NCBI RefSeq assembly: GCF_018613835.1
Contig: NZ_JAGGPM010000025.1
Span: 1-64,000, forward strand
DNA: 64,000 bases
Reading direction: 5' to 3'
Source: Arthrobacter sp. ISL-5
GTDB lineage: Bacteria; Actinomycetota; Actinomycetes; Actinomycetales; Micrococcaceae
Below are positions 16,584-24,728 of the stretch, in pieces; the first letter of the stretch is position 1, and each line of letters begins with the position of its first letter. The notes under the pieces are model-generated. The model was not told where the DNA came from, searched no databases, and was given only the letters and a program-made list of their open reading frames with translations. Both the position numbers and the translations under genes were made by a program.

Positions 16584-17171
16584 GTGACTTCCCCCGTGAA
16601 CCCCGTTGAAGCCTCCGCGCCTGCCCACCAGGCGGAACTGTGGAAGCCCGTGCTGCTGCGCGCCGCCGCCGCGCTGGCGTTCGGCGCCGTGACGGTGTTC
16701 TGGGCGGCGCCCTCCGAGACGGGGATGAGCTGGGCGGGAGGGGCGTACCTGCTCGCGACCGGCGCCGTCCTGCTTTGGGGTATCCCGCTGACCGGTTTCC
16801 GCCGCGAGGCGTCTCCCGGCAGGACCATGTCCGCGGCGGCCTCGGTCCTCACCGGCGCAGGTGCCAGCGTCCTGATCCTGCAGGGCAGCCTGCTCTTCGC
16901 CTTCGTTGCCGCGTTGGGCCTCGCCGCCGTGGCCGCAGCCGAACTGTATTTCGGCATCAGGTTCAGGGGGCGCCATGTCCTGGCGCGGGACTGGCTCGCC
17001 TCGGGGGTGGTTGGCCTCGGGACGGCCGCTGCCCTGCCGTTCTTCACCTCCCTCGGCCCGCACGCGCTGCTGGGCGTCGCCGGCGGCGGAGCCATCATCT
17101 CGGGCGTGCTCTGGATCCTGGCCGGTCTTTCACTCAGGCATGATGCGCGGGCGGCCGCCGCAAGGCCGTAA
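16584..17171 (+). CDS. Small integral membrane protein (DUF308-like)
   Basis: A 195-residue protein with about six hydrophobic segments arranged in pairs, resembling the DUF308/HdeD-like acid-resistance membrane family: LRAAAALAFGAVTVFWAAP, AGGAYLLATGAVLLWGIPL, LTGAGASVLILQGSLLFAF, VAALGLAAVAAAELYFGI and two more. No catalytic motif is visible. Start GTG at 16584. The assignment to DUF308 is by pattern only, and the function is unknown. Confidence 0.65.
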   Translation: MTSPVNPVEASAPAHQAELWKPVLLRAAAALAFGAVTVFWAAPSETGMSWAGGAYLLATGAVLLWGIPLTGFRREASPGRTMSAAASVLTGAGASVLILQGSLLFAFVAALGLAAVAAAELYFGIRFRGRHVLARDWLASGVVGLGTAAALPFFTSLGPHALLGVAGGGAIISGVLWILAGLSLRHDARAAAARP

Positions 17172-17173
17172 AC

Positions 17174-17204
17174 TAGAACGTAAGGGTTCTACTCCCTGTA
17201 GAAC
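17174..17204. repeat. Three alternating TAGAAC/GTTCTA motifs
   Basis: TAGAAC (17174-17179), GTTCTAC (17186-17192) and GTAGAAC (17198-17204) form two competing short hairpins right after one gene and about 70 bases before the next. They could act as a weak terminator, operator or attenuator. Confidence 0.35.
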
Positions 17205-17273
17205 AATGGCAGTAGACCAATCACATCACAACGGGCAGGCCGCATCCTTGCCGCCCGCATTGGAGGAAACACC

Positions 17274-17645
17274 GTGGCACACCAGAAACCAGGAGAACCG
17301 CGGAACCTGCGGACCTCGGTTAAGGGACCCCTGATGTTCTCCGCGTTTTGGGGTGTGCTGGCCTTCTTCGCGGTGCTGATCTTCGCCTCCGGCGGCAGTG
17401 CGCGCGCGCCGCGCTTCGACCTCGCCTTCACCGGCGCTGGCATTGCCTTCATCGTCACGCTCGTCATCGCGGCAATGCTGTCCATGAGCTACAAGGACAA
17501 CGCCGAGCACCTGGGGAAGGGCTCCGGCGTGAACCTCAGCTCGGCCAAGAAGCCGTCGCACGGCTTGGGCGGACACGGCCAGAAGCCGGGTCCCGTTGCG
17601 CCGCATCCCTCGGACGACTCAAATCCTGACGGCGGCACCTCCTAG
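17274..17645 (+). CDS. Hypothetical two-helix membrane protein
   Basis: A 123-residue protein with two transmembrane helices (about residues 20-42, MFSAFWGVLAFFAVLIFASG, and 51-71, AFTGAGIAFIVTLVIAAML) and a polar Gly/Pro/His-rich C-terminal tail. GTG 17274 is well placed behind GGAGG. No family with known function is recognised; similar short proteins are common in Arthrobacter relatives. It is likely its own transcript, with a repeated GTTCTA motif in the leader. Confidence 0.65.
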   Translation: MAHQKPGEPRNLRTSVKGPLMFSAFWGVLAFFAVLIFASGGSARAPRFDLAFTGAGIAFIVTLVIAAMLSMSYKDNAEHLGKGSGVNLSSAKKPSHGLGGHGQKPGPVAPHPSDDSNPDGGTS

Positions 17646-17718
17646 CGGTACTGCGCCCCCGGCCGTACGGCGCCCCTAGCGGCAAAGCACGTGGCCTGTT
17701 AGTCCCCGCCCACCGCTG

Positions 17719-18267
17719 CTAGTCCCCGCCCGCGGCGCGGCGCGCCCGATAGGCCGCCACATGCGCGCGGTTGGCACAGTTTCCCGTGTCGCAGTACCGT
17801 TTGGACCGGTTCCGGCTGAGGTCCAGCACAACGGCGTCGCAGTCGTCCGCCGCACACACCAGCATCCGGTCCATTTCCTTGCTGCGGATCACGTCCACCA
17901 GGGCCATGGCTGCCTCTGTTCCCATTCTGTCCGCCAGCGGAGCTTCGCGGGTGGTGGCGTGGAGGTGCCAGTCCCACTGGTCGTGCTTCAGCAGCTGGGG
18001 CAGGGCGTGGGCTTCGCGCAGCAACCGGTTCACGCCTGCCACGGCCGTATCCTCGTCCGCGGTCCACAGGGCAGCGAGATCTGACCGCAGCGCGTGCACG
18101 CTGGCCAGCTCCGCGGCGTCCCGTGCGCGGGATCCGCTGAAGCCCTCCGCACGGAGGAACTCGTCCAGGTCCGCCACCGTGGCCAGTTTTTCCTCGCCGT
18201 TCGCTGCGCTGTTGATGAGGTGCACCACGGTCCGCAGCGCCACCTCCGTGTCAGGGGCAAAGACCAT
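17719..18267 (-). CDS. CGNR zinc-finger regulator with ABATE domain
   Basis: A 182-residue putative transcription regulator. The N-terminal ABATE domain (about 1-130) is thought to bind a small ligand, and the C-terminal zinc finger (about 135-178) reads LVCAADDCDAVVLDLSRN then RYCDTGNCANRAHVAAYR. The family's CGNR is CANR here, but the Cys pairs are kept. It is divergent from an EamA-family exporter gene with a 71-base gap, so it probably controls that exporter, a common arrangement. The ligand is not known. Confidence 0.85.
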   Translation of the reverse strand: MVFAPDTEVALRTVVHLINSAANGEEKLATVADLDEFLRAEGFSGSRARDAAELASVHALRSDLAALWTADEDTAVAGVNRLLREAHALPQLLKHDQWDWHLHATTREAPLADRMGTEAAMALVDVIRSKEMDRMLVCAADDCDAVVLDLSRNRSKRYCDTGNCANRAHVAAYRARRAAGGD

Positions 18268-18338
18268 CTTGACTCCTTACAGTGCCGAGGCGTAATGTCA
18301 TGACCAACACCCCACTTTACTCCTGACAGGAGGCAGCC

Positions 18339-19490
18339 GTGCCTGCATCCAGCAACCGCGCCAAACTGCCCCAGCCGGCGATCCCCGCAGCGCGGGCTGC
18401 CTCAGCGACGTCCCTGACTTCGCCGCCCTCCACTTCGGCGTCCCCAGCTGCGCGGGCCTCCACTGCGCCGTCTGCTTCGGCGCTATCCGTTCCGGCCCGC
18501 CCGGCGGCACCGGGGTTCATGGCGTCGGGCCTGGGCATTGCCCTGTTTTCCTCCGCCGTCTTCGGCCTCTCCGGCTCCTTCGCCAAGGCACTGCTGGAAA
18601 CCGGCTGGACGCCCGGTGCCGCCGTCACCGCACGGCTGACGGGCGCCGCGCTCATCCTGGCGATCCCCGCCATCCCGGCGCTGCGCGGGCGGTGGCACCA
18701 GCTGCGGGACAACTGGGTGACCATCGTGCTGTTCGGCCTGATCGGCGTGGCGGCCTGCCAGCTGTTCTACTTCAACGCGGTGGACCGGCTCTCGGTCGCC
18801 GTGGCGCTGCTGCTGGAGTACCTCGCCCCGGTCCTGATCGTGCTGTGGATGTGGGCGGCGAGCCGGAAGCGGCCGCGCCCGCTCACCATCGCCGGAACGC
18901 TCCTGTCGCTGGGCGGCCTGGTCCTGGTGCTGGACCTGACGGGCGCCGTGAAGATCGACTTCGTCGGCGTGCTCTGGGGCATTGCCGCCGCAGTCTGCCT
19001 GGCCATCTATTTCTTCATCACCGCCAAGGAAAACGACACCCTCCCGCCCATCGTCCTTGCCTCCGGCGGGCTCATGGTGGGCGCTGCCGTCATGTGGCTG
19101 GCCGCCGCCACGGGCCTGCTGCCCATGGCCTTCAGCACGGCCGACACGAAACTGGGGCCGTGGATCACGCCGTGGTGGGTTTCCGTCGGCGGACTGGTGG
19201 TGCTGGCCACCGTGCTGGCGTATGTCTCCGGAATCATGGCGGCGCGCGCCCTGGGATCGAAGGTGGCGTCCTTCGTGTCGCTGACCGAGGTGCTGTTTGC
19301 CGTGCTCTGGGCGTGGCTGCTGCTCGGCGAACTGCCGGGCGCCATCCAGCTCCTGGGCGGCGTGCTGATCGTTGGTGGTGTCGTGCTGGTCCGGCTGGAC
19401 GAGCTGCGGGGACTCGTTCCGCGGACCGGTGCCGGCACTCCGGTTACCGCACCGCTCGACCACGCGAACGACGTCGAACCCGTCCCGTAA
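18339..19490 (+). CDS. EamA family (DMT superfamily) transporter
   Basis: A 383-residue exporter of the drug/metabolite superfamily with ten helices in two EamA repeats (about residues 65-205 and 215-355). Repeat 1 includes GLSGSFAKALLETGW and ends FNAVDRLSVAVALLLEYLAPV; repeat 2 includes ALGSKVASFVSLTEVLFAVLWAWLLLGELP broken over the last helices. GTG 18339 follows AGGAGG, which supports an unusual 60-residue Ala/Ser/Pro-rich N-terminal tail before helix 1. The substrate may be an amino acid, as for RhtA-like members, but this is unproven. Divergent from the CGNR regulator. Confidence 0.88.
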   Translation: MPASSNRAKLPQPAIPAARAASATSLTSPPSTSASPAARASTAPSASALSVPARPAAPGFMASGLGIALFSSAVFGLSGSFAKALLETGWTPGAAVTARLTGAALILAIPAIPALRGRWHQLRDNWVTIVLFGLIGVAACQLFYFNAVDRLSVAVALLLEYLAPVLIVLWMWAASRKRPRPLTIAGTLLSLGGLVLVLDLTGAVKIDFVGVLWGIAAAVCLAIYFFITAKENDTLPPIVLASGGLMVGAAVMWLAAATGLLPMAFSTADTKLGPWITPWWVSVGGLVVLATVLAYVSGIMAARALGSKVASFVSLTEVLFAVLWAWLLLGELPGAIQLLGGVLIVGGVVLVRLDELRGLVPRTGAGTPVTAPLDHANDVEPVP

Positions 19491-19524
19491 GCCGTTGCCC
19501 CCTAACGGGGCCGGGGTTAAACGC

Positions 19525-19558
19525 CAGGAGGGCCGGACGCGTGCGTCCGGCCCTCCTG
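19525..19558. terminator. Bidirectional terminator between EamA and WXG100 genes
   Basis: CAGGAGGGCCGGACGC (19525-19540) and GCGTCCGGCCCTCCTG (19543-19558) form a perfect 16-base stem with a 2-base loop between two convergent genes. There are no long T tracts. Confidence 0.75.
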
Positions 19559-19570
19559 TGGTTGCTTGCC

Positions 19571-19837
19571 CTAGCGGTGGGAAGCTTCCTCCTGCTGCTG
19601 TGCGTTGCGGGAGGCCTGCTTGCCGGCCTCGTCCAGGGCCTGGGCAATCTTGGCGAGCTGCGCTGCGTGATTGCTTTCCCAGTCGGCGCGGAACTTGTCA
19701 GCGTCCGGGCCCTTCCATTCGGTGGCCTGGAGAGCGCTGGACAGCGCGGACCTCTGCTTTTCGATTTCAGCCGAACCCTGCTGAAGCTTCGTGCTCAGTG
19801 TCTTGAGCTGGTCGGTATCTGCACCCCAAAATGCCAT
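19571..19837 (-). CDS. WXG100 (ESAT-6-like) protein
   Basis: An 88-residue helical hairpin protein of the WXG100 family, with WKG at residues 41-43 between two amphipathic helices. Such proteins are substrates of type VII secretion. The typical YxxxD/E export signal is not seen in the tail (AGKQASRNAQQQEEASHR), so it would need a partner. No eccC, eccB, eccD, mycP or second WXG100 gene lies nearby, which makes it an orphan. A convergent terminator isolates it from the EamA gene. Confidence 0.85.
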   Translation of the reverse strand: MAFWGADTDQLKTLSTKLQQGSAEIEKQRSALSSALQATEWKGPDADKFRADWESNHAAQLAKIAQALDEAGKQASRNAQQQEEASHR

Positions 19838-20049
19838 TCTGTTTCTCCTTAATCAACGGACCCGATCCAGTCGGCATCCCCAGCGGCCTCCGGCTCGTCC
19901 GGAAGATCCATTGCCTACAAGCTATCCTCCGACACGAAACAGTGTCGATGGGCACCGCTCCCCATGCAGTCCTCCCCATGGTTTCGGCACCCCTCCCGAA
20001 AGGTGTCCGGAGGGTCGATCCCGGGCGATCCAGAGCCTAGCATGGGGGT

Positions 20050-20322
20050 ATGTGCCGGAACATCCGAACCCTCCACAACTACGAACCGCATGCCACGTCC
20101 GAGGAGGTCCATGCCGCGGCCCTGCAGTACGTCCGCAAGATCAGCGGCAGCACCAGGCCATCCAAGGCCAACGAGGAAGCCTTCGAACGTGCCGTACACG
20201 AGGTGGCGCACGCAACGCAGCACCTGCTCGAGGCGCTCGTGACGCACGCGCCGGCGAAGGACCGGGCAGAGGAAGCGGCGAAGGCCAAGGCCAGGGCGGC
20301 CGTGCGCTTCGGCGCTGCCTGA
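20050..20322 (+). CDS. DUF2277 protein
   Basis: A 90-residue protein that begins MCRNIRTLHNYEPHATSEEV, the almost invariant opening of the DUF2277 family, followed by AALQYVRKISGSTRPSKANE and a charged Ala/Lys/Glu tail. The family is widespread in actinobacteria and proteobacteria with no assigned activity; the early Cys-Arg-Asn and His residues suggest a conserved site. It stands alone between the WXG100 gene and the copper operon. Confidence 0.9.
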   Translation: MCRNIRTLHNYEPHATSEEVHAAALQYVRKISGSTRPSKANEEAFERAVHEVAHATQHLLEALVTHAPAKDRAEEAAKAKARAAVRFGAA

Positions 20323-20379
20323 CACCGGCGCTGTCTGCCCGGCAGCCCCCTGCCTGGCCGCTCCCTACTTGGCCGCTCC

Positions 20380-22884
20380 CTACTTGGGCGGCTGCGTGCT
20401 TGCCGTGCCGAAGCTGCGCAGCCGGAGCGAATTGGCCACTACCAGCACGGAGCTTGCGGCCATGGCAACGCCGGCGATCATCGGATTGAGCAGGCCCAGC
20501 GCGGCCACCGGGATCCCCACCGCGTTGTAGAAGAAGGCCCAGAACAGGTTGGTCTTGATGGTGGCCAGCGTCCGGCGGGACAGTTCGATCGCCGTTGCCA
20601 CCTGCCCGAGGTCGTTGCCCATGACAGTCAGGTCGGCCGCCTCGATGGCGACGTCCGTTCCGGAGCCCATCGCGATCCCCAGATCCGCCTGGGCCAGGGC
20701 CGCGGCGTCGTTCACGCCGTCACCGGCCATGGCCACCGTCGCGCCGGCGGCCTGCAGGCGGCGGACGGCGTCCACCTTGCCTTCGGGGAGGACGCCCGCG
20801 AACACGTCCACGGCGGGAATTCCGACGGCGGCTGCCACCTGGGCGGCCACGGCGGCGTTGTCGCCGGTCAGCAGCACGGGCCGCAGCCCCAGGGATTTCA
20901 GCCTGGCGACTGCCGCCGCCGATCCCGGTTTGAGCGTGTCCCGCAGGGTGATGATGCCCGCGGCCTCGCCGTCCACGGCAACCCAGATGGCCGTGGCACC
21001 CGAGTCCTCCGCCGAACGCAGTGCGTCGAGCTGCCCGGGCAGAGGGCTGAGGCCGTTGTCCTGCAGCCATCCGGTCCGGCCGGCAACCACCAGCCGCCCC
21101 TCCACGGTTCCCACCACGCCGCCGCCCGGTGCGGAACGGAAGCCGGCGACGGCGGGGAGGCCGCCGCCGTCGTCCGTCCGGCCGGTGACGGGCACCGTGG
21201 CCCGCGCGGCAGCGGCGATCGCGTGCGCGATCGGGTGCTCGGAAGCTGCCTCGACCGCGCCGGCCAGCCGCAGGACCTCCGCCTCGCTGAACGGCGAGAA
21301 GGCAACCGCGGAGTCGACGGCAAGGTGTCCGCTGGTGACCGTGCCGGTCTTGTCCAGCAGGATGGTGTCCACGGTGCGGGTGTCCTCGAGGACCTGCGGG
21401 CCCCTGATGAGGATGCCCAGCTGGGCGCCGCGCCCGGTTCCGGTCAGGAGCCCCACCGGAGTGGCCAGGCCGAGGGCGCACGGGCATGCAATCACGAGCA
21501 CCGCCACCGCGGCCGTGAAGGCCGAGCGCAGCTGGGGCCCGCTGACGTCCGGGCCGGCCGCCAGCAGCCAGGCGGCAAAGGTCAGGACGGCGATCGCCAG
21601 CACGATCGGGACGAAGACGGCACTGATCCGGTCCGCAAGCCGGGCAATCGGTGCCTTTCCGGTCTGGGCCTGGGCCACAAGCCGGCCCATCTGGGCCAGC
21701 GTTGTTTCCGCGCCGACACGCGTGGCGCGGACCAGCAGCCGGCCGGCGGTGTTGATGGTGGCGCCCGTGACCGGGCTCCCGGGACCCACCTCAATGGGCA
21801 TCGATTCGCCCGTCACCAGCGAGGCGTCGACGGCGGAGGAGCCGCTGATCACGACGCCGTCGGTGGCGATCTTCTCACCGGGGCGCACGACGACGACGTC
21901 GTCCACGGCGAGCTGGTCGGCCGAGGTCTTCACCTCGGCGCCGTTGACGAGCACTGTGGCGTCCTTGGCGCCGAGGTTCAGCAGCGCCTTCAGGGCGTCC
22001 CCGGCCTTGGCCTTGGCGTTCGCCTCCAGGAACCGGCCGAGCAGCAGGAAGGTGGTGACGACGGCGGCGACCTCGAAGTACAGGCCGCCGGAGCCCGCGC
22101 CGCCCATCTGCTCCATGCCGGGATGCTCGGTCAGGCGCGGATCGGCGAGAAGCTGCCAGGCGGAAAAGATGTACGCGGCGAGCACGCCCAGGGACACCAG
22201 CGTGTCCATCGTGGAGGTGAAGTGCCGGGCATGGATGGCCGCCGCCCGGTGGAAGGGCCACGCCGCCCAGCTGACCACGGGCAAGGCCAGGGCGCCGGAA
22301 ACCCAGCCCCAGTTCGGGAACTGGAACGCCGGGAACATCGAGATGAGGAAGACCGGGACCGTCAGGACGGCCGCCGCGATCAGGCGCGGCTTGAGCGCTT
22401 GGGCCGTGCTGCCGTGTCTCATGTGGTCTACGTGGTGCTCGTGGTCGCCTTGGTGCTCCGCCGGTCCACCATGCTCCGCGTGCTCGGTCGTTCCTCCCTT
22501 AGACGCACGCTTCCGCATGCCGGCACCGGCGTCGTCGCCAGCGCTGCCGGCCCCCACATTGTCACCTGTCGTGGTCGGTACAGCTAGCGTGCCGGTCCGG
22601 CGGTCCGTGCCGGAGGTGTGCGCGTCCTGACGCTGGTGTAATGCGGGTTTGATCCGCGCCTTGTAGCCTGCTGCCGCTACCTGATCCGTGATCTGTTGGT
22701 CTGTGATTCCGGGCGGGACCCTCACGTGGGCCGATTCCAGGGGGAGGTTGACCGTGGCCTGGACGCCTTCGAGTTTGCCGAGCTTCTTTTCCACCCGGTT
22801 CACGCAGGACGCGCAGGTCATGCCCTCGATGTCGAGTTCGACCGCCCTGCTGGTGGGGCGCCCCGGAAGCTGCTCTGTGCTCAT
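20380..22884 (-). CDS. copA: Copper-translocating P-type ATPase
   Basis: A P1B-type ATPase of 834 residues that exports Cu(I). It has one N-terminal heavy-metal domain (GMTCASCVNRVEKKL, about 20-85), a His-rich linker (about 125-160, with HGGPAEHQGDHEHHVDHMRH), eight helices, the ion motif CPCALGLATP, the phosphorylation site DKTGTVTSG, SEHPIAHA and the hinge GDGVNDAAAL. It is the last gene of csoR-copZ-copA. The His-rich linker is longer than usual and could bind extra metal. Copper specificity rests on CPC and the CsoR context. Confidence 0.93.
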   Translation of the reverse strand: MSTEQLPGRPTSRAVELDIEGMTCASCVNRVEKKLGKLEGVQATVNLPLESAHVRVPPGITDQQITDQVAAAGYKARIKPALHQRQDAHTSGTDRRTGTLAVPTTTGDNVGAGSAGDDAGAGMRKRASKGGTTEHAEHGGPAEHQGDHEHHVDHMRHGSTAQALKPRLIAAAVLTVPVFLISMFPAFQFPNWGWVSGALALPVVSWAAWPFHRAAAIHARHFTSTMDTLVSLGVLAAYIFSAWQLLADPRLTEHPGMEQMGGAGSGGLYFEVAAVVTTFLLLGRFLEANAKAKAGDALKALLNLGAKDATVLVNGAEVKTSADQLAVDDVVVVRPGEKIATDGVVISGSSAVDASLVTGESMPIEVGPGSPVTGATINTAGRLLVRATRVGAETTLAQMGRLVAQAQTGKAPIARLADRISAVFVPIVLAIAVLTFAAWLLAAGPDVSGPQLRSAFTAAVAVLVIACPCALGLATPVGLLTGTGRGAQLGILIRGPQVLEDTRTVDTILLDKTGTVTSGHLAVDSAVAFSPFSEAEVLRLAGAVEAASEHPIAHAIAAAARATVPVTGRTDDGGGLPAVAGFRSAPGGGVVGTVEGRLVVAGRTGWLQDNGLSPLPGQLDALRSAEDSGATAIWVAVDGEAAGIITLRDTLKPGSAAAVARLKSLGLRPVLLTGDNAAVAAQVAAAVGIPAVDVFAGVLPEGKVDAVRRLQAAGATVAMAGDGVNDAAALAQADLGIAMGSGTDVAIEAADLTVMGNDLGQVATAIELSRRTLATIKTNLFWAFFYNAVGIPVAALGLLNPMIAGVAMAASSVLVVANSLRLRSFGTASTQPPK

Positions 22885-22911
22885 TTGTTGTTCCTGCTCT
22901 GCCTGGGCGGC

Positions 22912-23142
22912 TTACGCCTCGTTGGCCACCACAAGGTAGCCCGCTTCGGCCACTGCCTCGCCGATTTCGGACGGCGAGAGCTCCTCGGTGGAGGTGATGG
23001 TGACCGTGGAGACTCCGCCGGCATTGAGATCCACGGCTATTTCCTCGACGCCGGCCAGCGATTCGAGCTCTTCGCTGACGGCCGACACGCAGTGCCCGCA
23101 GGTCATTCCGGAGACGTGGACGGTGGTGGAAATGGTGCTCAT
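22912..23142 (-). CDS. copZ: Copper chaperone (heavy-metal-associated domain)
   Basis: A 76-residue single HMA domain with the metal site GMTCGHCVSAVSEEL at about residues 12-26 and a ferredoxin-like fold. It would carry Cu(I) in the cytoplasm and hand it to CopA. It lies 27 bases before copA and 62 after csoR, so the three genes form one transcript controlled by the CsoR operator. Confidence 0.93.
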   Translation of the reverse strand: MSTISTTVHVSGMTCGHCVSAVSEELESLAGVEEIAVDLNAGGVSTVTITSTEELSPSEIGEAVAEAGYLVVANEA

Positions 23143-23204
23143 TGCTGGCTCCTCGTTGACGCGCTGACGGGATGGGTCAGCGGGATGGGTGGTGGGTTGT
23201 GCCG

Positions 23205-23561
23205 TTACCGCAACAGCCGCCCGATTGCGTCTGCCGCCTCCTTCACTTTGATGTCGATCGCCTCGGCGCGCAGGGCGGGGTCCGGTTCGGAGGCCGCCCC
23301 AATGACGCAGTGGCCGATGTGTTCCTCCACAAGGCCCAGGCTCACGGCATGCAACGCCTTGGTGACGGCCGAGACCTGCGTCAGTATGTCGATGCAGTAC
23401 TTGTCTTCCTCCACCATCCGGGCGATGCCCCGGACCTGGCCCTCGATCCGCCGGAGCCTTCGCAGGTAGGCGTCTTTGTCCGCGGTGTAGCCATGCTGCG
23501 GCGGCGACTCTTCGGTCAGTGCCACGGCCGCTGCCTCAGGCGTCTCTTCGGGAATGCTCAT
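23205..23561 (-). CDS. csoR: Copper-sensing repressor CsoR
   Basis: A 118-residue all-helical repressor that releases DNA when Cu(I) binds. The copper ligands of the family are visible: Cys in DKYCIDILTQ and the His and Cys in EEHIGHCVIGA, with the core RRLRRIEGQVRGIARMVEED before them. It leads the csoR-copZ-copA operon, and a perfect palindrome with C/G tracts just upstream is the expected operator, giving autoregulation. It has an N-terminal extension of about 25 residues. Confidence 0.93.
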   Translation of the reverse strand: MSIPEETPEAAAVALTEESPPQHGYTADKDAYLRRLRRIEGQVRGIARMVEEDKYCIDILTQVSAVTKALHAVSLGLVEEHIGHCVIGAASEPDPALRAEAIDIKVKEAADAIGRLLR

Positions 23562-23572
23562 GAGCTCAAGCT

Positions 23573-23589
23573 ATACCCCTAGGGGGTAT
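23573..23589. promoter_or_regulatory. CsoR operator
   Basis: ATACCCCTAGGGGGTAT is a near-perfect palindrome of the type known for CsoR: AT-flanked runs of C and G around a TAG centre. It lies 12 bases before the csoR start codon and so overlaps the leader or promoter of csoR-copZ-copA. Confidence 0.85.
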
Positions 23590-23631
23590 CTGTCAACGTC
23601 TGGCGGGCCTTGTGGGTGGCAGGAGGGCATT

Positions 23632-23676
23632 AAAAAGCTCCGGAGTGCGTTATTGGGGGATACGCACTCCGGAGCC
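23632..23676 (-). terminator. Rho-independent terminator of the universal stress protein gene
   Basis: GCTCCGGAGTGCGT (23637-23650) and ACGCACTCCGGAGC (23662-23675) make a perfect 14-base stem. Read on the minus strand it is followed by TTTTTAATG, a T tract, so it serves the gene that stops at 23812. The 135 bases between them hold nothing recognisable. Confidence 0.8.
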
Positions 23677-23811
23677 GTCTTTGAGGCAAGCGCTTGATCA
23701 GCCTGCGCTCACCAGCTTACTTGCCGGTAAAGGTGTTGGCCACCACCTCGAATAACTACTTTCGCTTTACTTTCCCGGGCCCGCTTTCAGCGGATTCAGA
23801 TTGCCGCGGCG

Positions 23812-24318
23812 TCACTCCGGCCGGTCCTCATGGGCGGCCATCCTGAACGGCACCACCAGCACGGGGCGGCTCTGGTGGTGGGTGAGCCAGGCCGCCACCG
23901 AGCCGTTGAGGAGCTCCGTAATGCGGTGGCCGAAGCCCTTCTCGGGGGTTCCCACAATGATCATGGGTGCGTTGACCTCGGCCGCGAGCCGCCCGAGGGC
24001 ACGGGCCGGATCGCCGGCGAGTGTTCGGAGCGTCCATTCGGGCGACGCGCTCGGTATGGCGGAGCCGATGGCGGACTTGAGGTCATTCGTCAGGGACCGG
24101 ATGTCGTCGTCGTTCTTGTCCGGATGGAGCGACAAGCGGTGCGCGGAGCGCGCCGGGTCCCACTCCACGAGGTAGCTTGCCTCGTCAACGTAGGCGCAGA
24201 GCAGCGGGGCGGAAAGTCTTTGGGCCAGAGTGGCGGCTGTCTGGAGGACCTCGGGATGCTGGCCGGGCACTACGCCCACGAGCAGGGGAGGGGGGCCGCT
24301 GAAGCGCTCTGGAGACAT
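23812..24318 (-). CDS. Universal stress protein, UspA family
   Basis: A 168-residue single-domain Usp with the Rossmann-like start LLVGVVPGQHPEVLQTAATL, a middle DPARALGRLAAEVNAPMIIVG and the nucleotide-binding end GFGHRITELLNGSVAAWL followed by RPVLVV. The GxG(x8)GS pattern suggests ATP binding. Such proteins respond to stress and starvation by unknown means. It is monocistronic, upstream of and on the same strand as the copper operon but separated from it by a terminator and more than 200 bases. Confidence 0.88.
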   Translation of the reverse strand: MSPERFSGPPPLLVGVVPGQHPEVLQTAATLAQRLSAPLLCAYVDEASYLVEWDPARSAHRLSLHPDKNDDDIRSLTNDLKSAIGSAIPSASPEWTLRTLAGDPARALGRLAAEVNAPMIIVGTPEKGFGHRITELLNGSVAAWLTHHQSRPVLVVPFRMAAHEDRPE

Positions 24319-24493
24319 ACTTTATTGTGTGCCCGGCACCTGATGAATAACCAGACTTCCCGCGGGGTCAGGCACTTTGCGGGCACTTTCGCAGGTGGCG
24401 GCCGGAGACGTAAGTCGTCCTGGCCCGGTGCCTTTTTCCCTTGAATCCGGCGGACGGCGGGCCTAGCGTTGAGACGTAGAGAGGCGGCGTGGC

Positions 24494-24694
24494 ATGCAGA
24501 TATACATGTGGTGGCTAGATCTGGATCTGAAAAGCAAGGAATGGCTGCGGGAAAACCTTCGGGCCGGAGAGCTTCCGCTGTTCGTGATGCAAGGAATCGC
24601 CGAAGCAGGCGGTCCGCATCCGGACACGCCGCAGGCGGTTCTGACTGAAAGCGAGTGGGATTTCATCGAGACCCAGTCAGAGTTTGTGGACTGA
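24494..24694 (+). CDS. Small conserved hypothetical protein
   Basis: A 66-residue acidic protein, MQIYMWWLDLDLKSKEWLRE at the N-terminus and ending ESEWDFIETQSEFVD. It has no membrane segment or signal peptide. Codon use fits the neighbours. I do not recognise the family; the length and composition look like a real small gene rather than chance, but the ribosome binding site (GGCGG) is poor. Confidence 0.55.
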   Translation: MQIYMWWLDLDLKSKEWLRENLRAGELPLFVMQGIAEAGGPHPDTPQAVLTESEWDFIETQSEFVD

Positions 24695-24728
24695 CGGCAC
24701 CTCCCGCGCAGAGTTAGGCCCCACCAGT

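Noticed and set aside
20549..22630. 693-codon open frame antisense to copA
   Set aside because: It mirrors codon positions of copA in high-GC DNA, has Ser/Arg/Ala-rich low-complexity sequence and no motif or ribosome binding site.
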